The notes under the pieces: generated by a model | The model's database searches: none | Seen by the model: only the letters and a program-made list of their open reading frames with translations | Told to the model about the DNA's origin: nothing | Shown here: positions 5,244-7,971 of the stretch, piece by piece | How the letters are laid out: each line of letters begins with the position of its first letter | Numbering within the stretch: position 1 is the stretch's first letter | Position numbers and translations under genes: made by a program | Source of the DNA: DASUPK01 sp036265435 | GTDB lineage: Bacteria > Actinomycetota > Thermoleophilia > Solirubrobacterales > 70-9 | Direction of reading: 5' to 3' | DNA length: 7,971 nt | Assembly: GCA_036265435.1 (NCBI GenBank) | Contig: DATAPB010000215.1 | Span: 1 to 7,971, forward strand

Positions 5244-5907
5244 CCAGGCTCCGCACCCGCTCGGGGGTGAGCTCATCGAGCGAGTCGAGCACCTGGGCGG
5301 CCAGCGCCAGCGCATCGGCTTCTGGCGGGAAGTCCCTGTTGGGCACCGCGATCACGGTCATCTCCGCGGCATGCCCTGAGCGGATCCCGTTCGTCGAGTC
5401 CTCGATCGCCAGGCACGAACTGGGATCGGCGTCGAGGCGCCGCGCGGCCTCGAGGTAGACGTCGGGAGCCGGCTTCCCGGCACGGACCTCCTCCGAGGAC
5501 ACCGTCGCCTGAAAGCAATCAGCGATGCCCGCCTCGTCGAGCACCAGGTCGATCACGTGGCGATTCGACGACGAGGCCAAGCCGAGCGGCCATTCGGCCG
5601 CCAACGCCCGAACCGACTCCACGGCGCCGGGAAGCAACGGCAGGTGCTCGCGATAGAGGTCGGCCACGCGGTCGGCGACCTCCTGAGAGATCCGCTCGGG
5701 ATCCATGTCGACGCCGAGCCGGTCGCGGACGTACTCCGACCACTCCACCGAGCTCATTCCCATCATGTCCCGCTGGGCGCCATCGTGCCAGCGGCCTCCG
5801 TTCTCCTCCACGAACTCCTTGCGGACCTCGTCCCAGACGGCCTCCGAGTCGACCAGCACGCCGTCCAGGTCGAAGACGACCGCGTCGATTGCATCCGATC
5901 TGCCCAC
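5233..5907 (-). CDS. HAD-superfamily phosphatase/phosphomutase (beta-PGM-like)
   Basis: A 224-residue haloacid-dehalogenase-type hydrolase of subfamily I with a helical C1 cap (about 20-90). All four catalytic motifs are visible: motif I FDLDGVLVD (12-20; nucleophile D13, acid/base D15), motif II ASSSN (111-115), motif III lysine K145 in AGKPAPDVYLEAARRL, and motif IV AIEDSTNGIRSG (167-178; E169, D170). This pattern is that of beta-phosphoglucomutase and sugar-phosphate phosphatases such as 2-deoxyglucose-6-phosphatase; the substrate cannot be read from sequence. The protein is soluble and cytoplasmic. The GTG at 5907-5905 begins on the base after the ileS stop (TGA at 5910-5908), with only a weak AAGG upstream, so translation is probably coupled to ileS. 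Its 3' end overlaps the convergent reductase gene by 11 bp. Confidence 0.93.
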   Translation of the reverse strand: MGRSDAIDAVVFDLDGVLVDSEAVWDEVRKEFVEENGGRWHDGAQRDMMGMSSVEWSEYVRDRLGVDMDPERISQEVADRVADLYREHLPLLPGAVESVRALAAEWPLGLASSSNRHVIDLVLDEAGIADCFQATVSSEEVRAGKPAPDVYLEAARRLDADPSSCLAIEDSTNGIRSGHAAEMTVIAVPNRDFPPEADALALAAQVLDSLDELTPERVRSLVTA

Positions 5908-7971
5908 TCAGGCCTTGCTGACCGCGATGCGAAGCTCGCGGCCCTCGATCGTGGCGCTCTCGCCGGCGCCATCGGCGCCGTAGCCGACCGAGGTGGCGAG
6001 GGTCTCCCCCGCGATGTAGGACTCATGCTCGCGGGCCGCTTCGAGCAGTTCGTCATCGCCGCCCAGCTCGAGTGAGATCCGGTCTGAGACCTCGAGCCCG
6101 GCCTGCTTGCGCGCCTCCTGGACCGCACGGACCACCTCGCGGGCCAGGCCCTCGCGGAGCAGCTCGTCGTCCAGGTCGAGCTCCAGGGCGACCGCGTGAC
6201 CGGCCTCCGCCTCCACCTCGTAGCCCTCGAGCGGCTCCATCACCAGGTTGAGGTCATCGGTGCCGAGCGTGTGATCCTTGCCGCCGACCTGAATGCCCAC
6301 CTCGTCGCCGCGCTCGATGGCCGCGGCGACCGCGGCCGGTTCGAGGGCCTCGACGGCCGCGGCGACCTGCGGCATGTCCTTGCCGAAACGCGGCCCAAGG
6401 GCCCGGTAGTTCGGCCTGACGCGGTAGGAGACGAGCTCGGCTTCGGAGTGCACGAAGTCGAGCTCCTTGACATTGAGCTCGGAGGCGACCACCCCGGCCA
6501 GCCGCTCGATCGCCTCCTGCTCTGCATCCGAGGCGACCACTACCGCCTTGCGCAGAGGCTGTCGGAGCTTCACCTTCGCCTGGGCGCGAGCCGCACGGCC
6601 CAGCTCGATGGTGCGCCTGACGGCGTCCATCCCGGCCTCGAGCTCGGCGTCGACGAGGCTCTCGTCGAACTCGGGGTAGTCGCAGAGATGAATCGAGTCC
6701 GGGTCCTCATTCGTCCACTGATCCACCGGCTTCTCCAGGCCGGTCTCCTCGCCGAAGAGCAGGTTCGCGTAGACCTCTTCGGAGATGAAGGGCGTGAACG
6801 GCGCCAGCAACTTCGCCGTCTCGCCGAGGCAGAAGCGCAGGGTCTCGAGCGCAGCGAAGTCCCCGTCCCAGAAGCGGCGGCGGTTGAGCCGCACGTACCA
6901 GTTGGAGAGCTCCTCGGTGTACTCGGCGATCGCGCGGGCCGCCGTCGTGCAGTCGAAGCCCTCCATCTGCTCACGGACCTCCGCGATCGTCCGCTGTAGG
7001 CGTGAGACCGCCCAGCGATCGAGCTCGGTCACCTCGGCTCCGTCGCCCGAAGCCCACTTCGGCACGTAGGGAAGCTCGCCCGTCTCGAGGCCCGACGCGT
7101 TCGCGTAGGTCACCCAGAAGGCGTAGGTGTTCCAGAGGGTGAGCAGGAACTGGCGGACCGCCTCGCCGACCGTCTCGACCGAGAAGCGGTAGCCGGTCCA
7201 GGGCTGCTGGGAGGCGAAGTAGTACCAGCGAAAGGCGTCCGCGCCATAGCGATCGATCACATCCCACGGCTCCACGACGTTGCCGCGGCTCTTCGACATC
7301 TTCTGGCCATCGGGATCGAGGATCAGGCCGAGGCAAACGACGTTGCGAAAGCTCGAGGTGCCGAAGAGCAGGACCGCCTCGGCATGCAGGGTGTAGAACC
7401 AGCCGCGGGTTTGGTCGATCGCCTCGCAGATGAAGTCAGCCGGGAAGCGCTCCTCGAACAGCTCCTCGTCCTCGAAGGGATGGTGGTACTGAGCCCAGGG
7501 CATCGACCCGGAGTCGAACCAGGTGTCGATCACCGAGAGGACGCGGCGCATCGAGCCGTCGCATCCCTCCCGCTCGCATGACCAGCAGACCTCGTCGATG
7601 TAAGGGCGGTGTAGGTCGTCCGGGATCTCACCGGCGCGCTCCCGGATGTCCGCGATCGAGCCGGCGCAGAAGCGCTCGTCGCAGTCGTCGGCGTCGCACT
7701 CCCAGATCGGCAGCGGGGTGCCCCAGTAGCGCTCGCGGGACAGCGCCCAGTCGACGTTGCCCTCGAGCCACTTTCCGAACCGTCCGTGCTTGATGTGCTC
7801 CGGGTGCCAGCCGATCCTCTCGTTCTCGGCCAGCATCCGGTCGCGCACCTCCGTCGTGCGGATGTACCAACTCGACGTCGCGTAATAGAGAAGCGGCGTT
7901 CCGCATCGCCAGCAGTGGGGATAGGCGTGCTCGTAGGTCTCCGCTCGCAGGAGCCGCCCCCGCGCCCGCAG
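5908..7971 (-). CDS. ileS: Isoleucyl-tRNA synthetase, C-terminal 687 residues (IleS2-like)
   Basis: Partial: the frame is open to the right edge, so the N-terminus (HIGH motif, most of the editing domain) is outside. The enzyme charges tRNA-Ile with isoleucine in the cytoplasm. Fragment numbering: YEHAYPHCWRCGTPL (13-27) closes the CP1 editing insertion; WALSRERYWGTPLPIW (75-90) and RGWFY (189-193) belong to the catalytic core; KMSKS is at 224-228 (bases 7288-7302). The anticodon-binding helical domain follows, with LDRWA (317-321), LSNWYVRLNRRRFW (355-368) and TPFISEEVY (393-401). Cysteine pairs C20/C23 and the CDADDC and CWSCEREGC stretches could bind zinc. The tail ends in an ELDLDDELLREGLAREVVRAVQEARKQAGL-type block, as in type 2 (eukaryote-like) IleS, and lacks the C-terminal zinc finger of type 1. 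Type 2 enzymes are generally insensitive to mupirocin. The gene is directly followed by the HAD gene. Confidence 0.95.
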   Translation of the reverse strand: MRARGRLLRAETYEHAYPHCWRCGTPLLYYATSSWYIRTTEVRDRMLAENERIGWHPEHIKHGRFGKWLEGNVDWALSRERYWGTPLPIWECDADDCDERFCAGSIADIRERAGEIPDDLHRPYIDEVCWSCEREGCDGSMRRVLSVIDTWFDSGSMPWAQYHHPFEDEELFEERFPADFICEAIDQTRGWFYTLHAEAVLLFGTSSFRNVVCLGLILDPDGQKMSKSRGNVVEPWDVIDRYGADAFRWYYFASQQPWTGYRFSVETVGEAVRQFLLTLWNTYAFWVTYANASGLETGELPYVPKWASGDGAEVTELDRWAVSRLQRTIAEVREQMEGFDCTTAARAIAEYTEELSNWYVRLNRRRFWDGDFAALETLRFCLGETAKLLAPFTPFISEEVYANLLFGEETGLEKPVDQWTNEDPDSIHLCDYPEFDESLVDAELEAGMDAVRRTIELGRAARAQAKVKLRQPLRKAVVVASDAEQEAIERLAGVVASELNVKELDFVHSEAELVSYRVRPNYRALGPRFGKDMPQVAAAVEALEPAAVAAAIERGDEVGIQVGGKDHTLGTDDLNLVMEPLEGYEVEAEAGHAVALELDLDDELLREGLAREVVRAVQEARKQAGLEVSDRISLELGGDDELLEAAREHESYIAGETLATSVGYGADGAGESATIEGRELRIAVSKA

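Noticed and set aside
1..7971. Mobile element, defence system, CRISPR or toxin-antitoxin module
   Set aside because: No transposase, integrase, spaced direct-repeat array, nuclease or toxin motif was found, and gene content and composition look uniform and chromosomal.

Overview
The window is GC-rich, gene-dense bacterial chromosome holding nine protein-coding genes and no RNA gene, CRISPR array, insertion sequence or phage gene that I can see. Base composition, GTG starts, apparent leaderless promoters (TANNNT box 6-7 nt before the start codon), a PHP-type PolX and an IleS that looks like type 2 all suggest Actinomycetota, possibly Thermoleophilia (Solirubrobacterales/Gaiellales-like). The phylum is a moderate-confidence inference and the class is a guess.

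Layout. (1) 1-365 (-): the N-terminal third of a 14-TM type (DHA2/QacA-EmrB) drug exporter, running off the left edge. It is divergent from a TetR-family regulator at 579-1208 (+). The 213-bp gap between them holds two copies of CGGAA-N6-TTCCG around a good -10 box, plus a long outer inverted repeat. This is a classic locally regulated efflux module. (2) 1213-2946 (-): a complete bacterial family X DNA polymerase with a C-terminal PHP nuclease domain, meeting tetR tail to tail with 4 bp between. (3) 3026-3754 (+): a dolichol-phosphate-mannose-synthase-like GT2 glycosyltransferase, divergent from polX across 79 bp. (4) 3838-4164 (+): thioredoxin, with an inverted repeat and a -10 box in front. 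(5) 4297-4683 and 4680-5243 (+): a RidA-family protein and a RibD-C/DHFR-like reductase, coupled by a GTGA overlap. (6) 5233-5907 and 5908-7971 (-): a HAD phosphatase/phosphomutase starting on the base after the stop of ileS, whose 3' two thirds are in the window. The reductase and the HAD gene overlap tail to tail by 11 bp.

How they fit together. Apart from the efflux module and the two coupled pairs, these are independent housekeeping or stress functions: DNA repair, lipid-linked sugar donor synthesis, redox, reactive-enamine clearance and tRNA charging. I found no convincing undescribed multi-gene system. The most interesting signals are regulatory: the paired operators and outer repeat at 427-548, three genes with leaderless-type starts, and the operator-like repeat before trxA.
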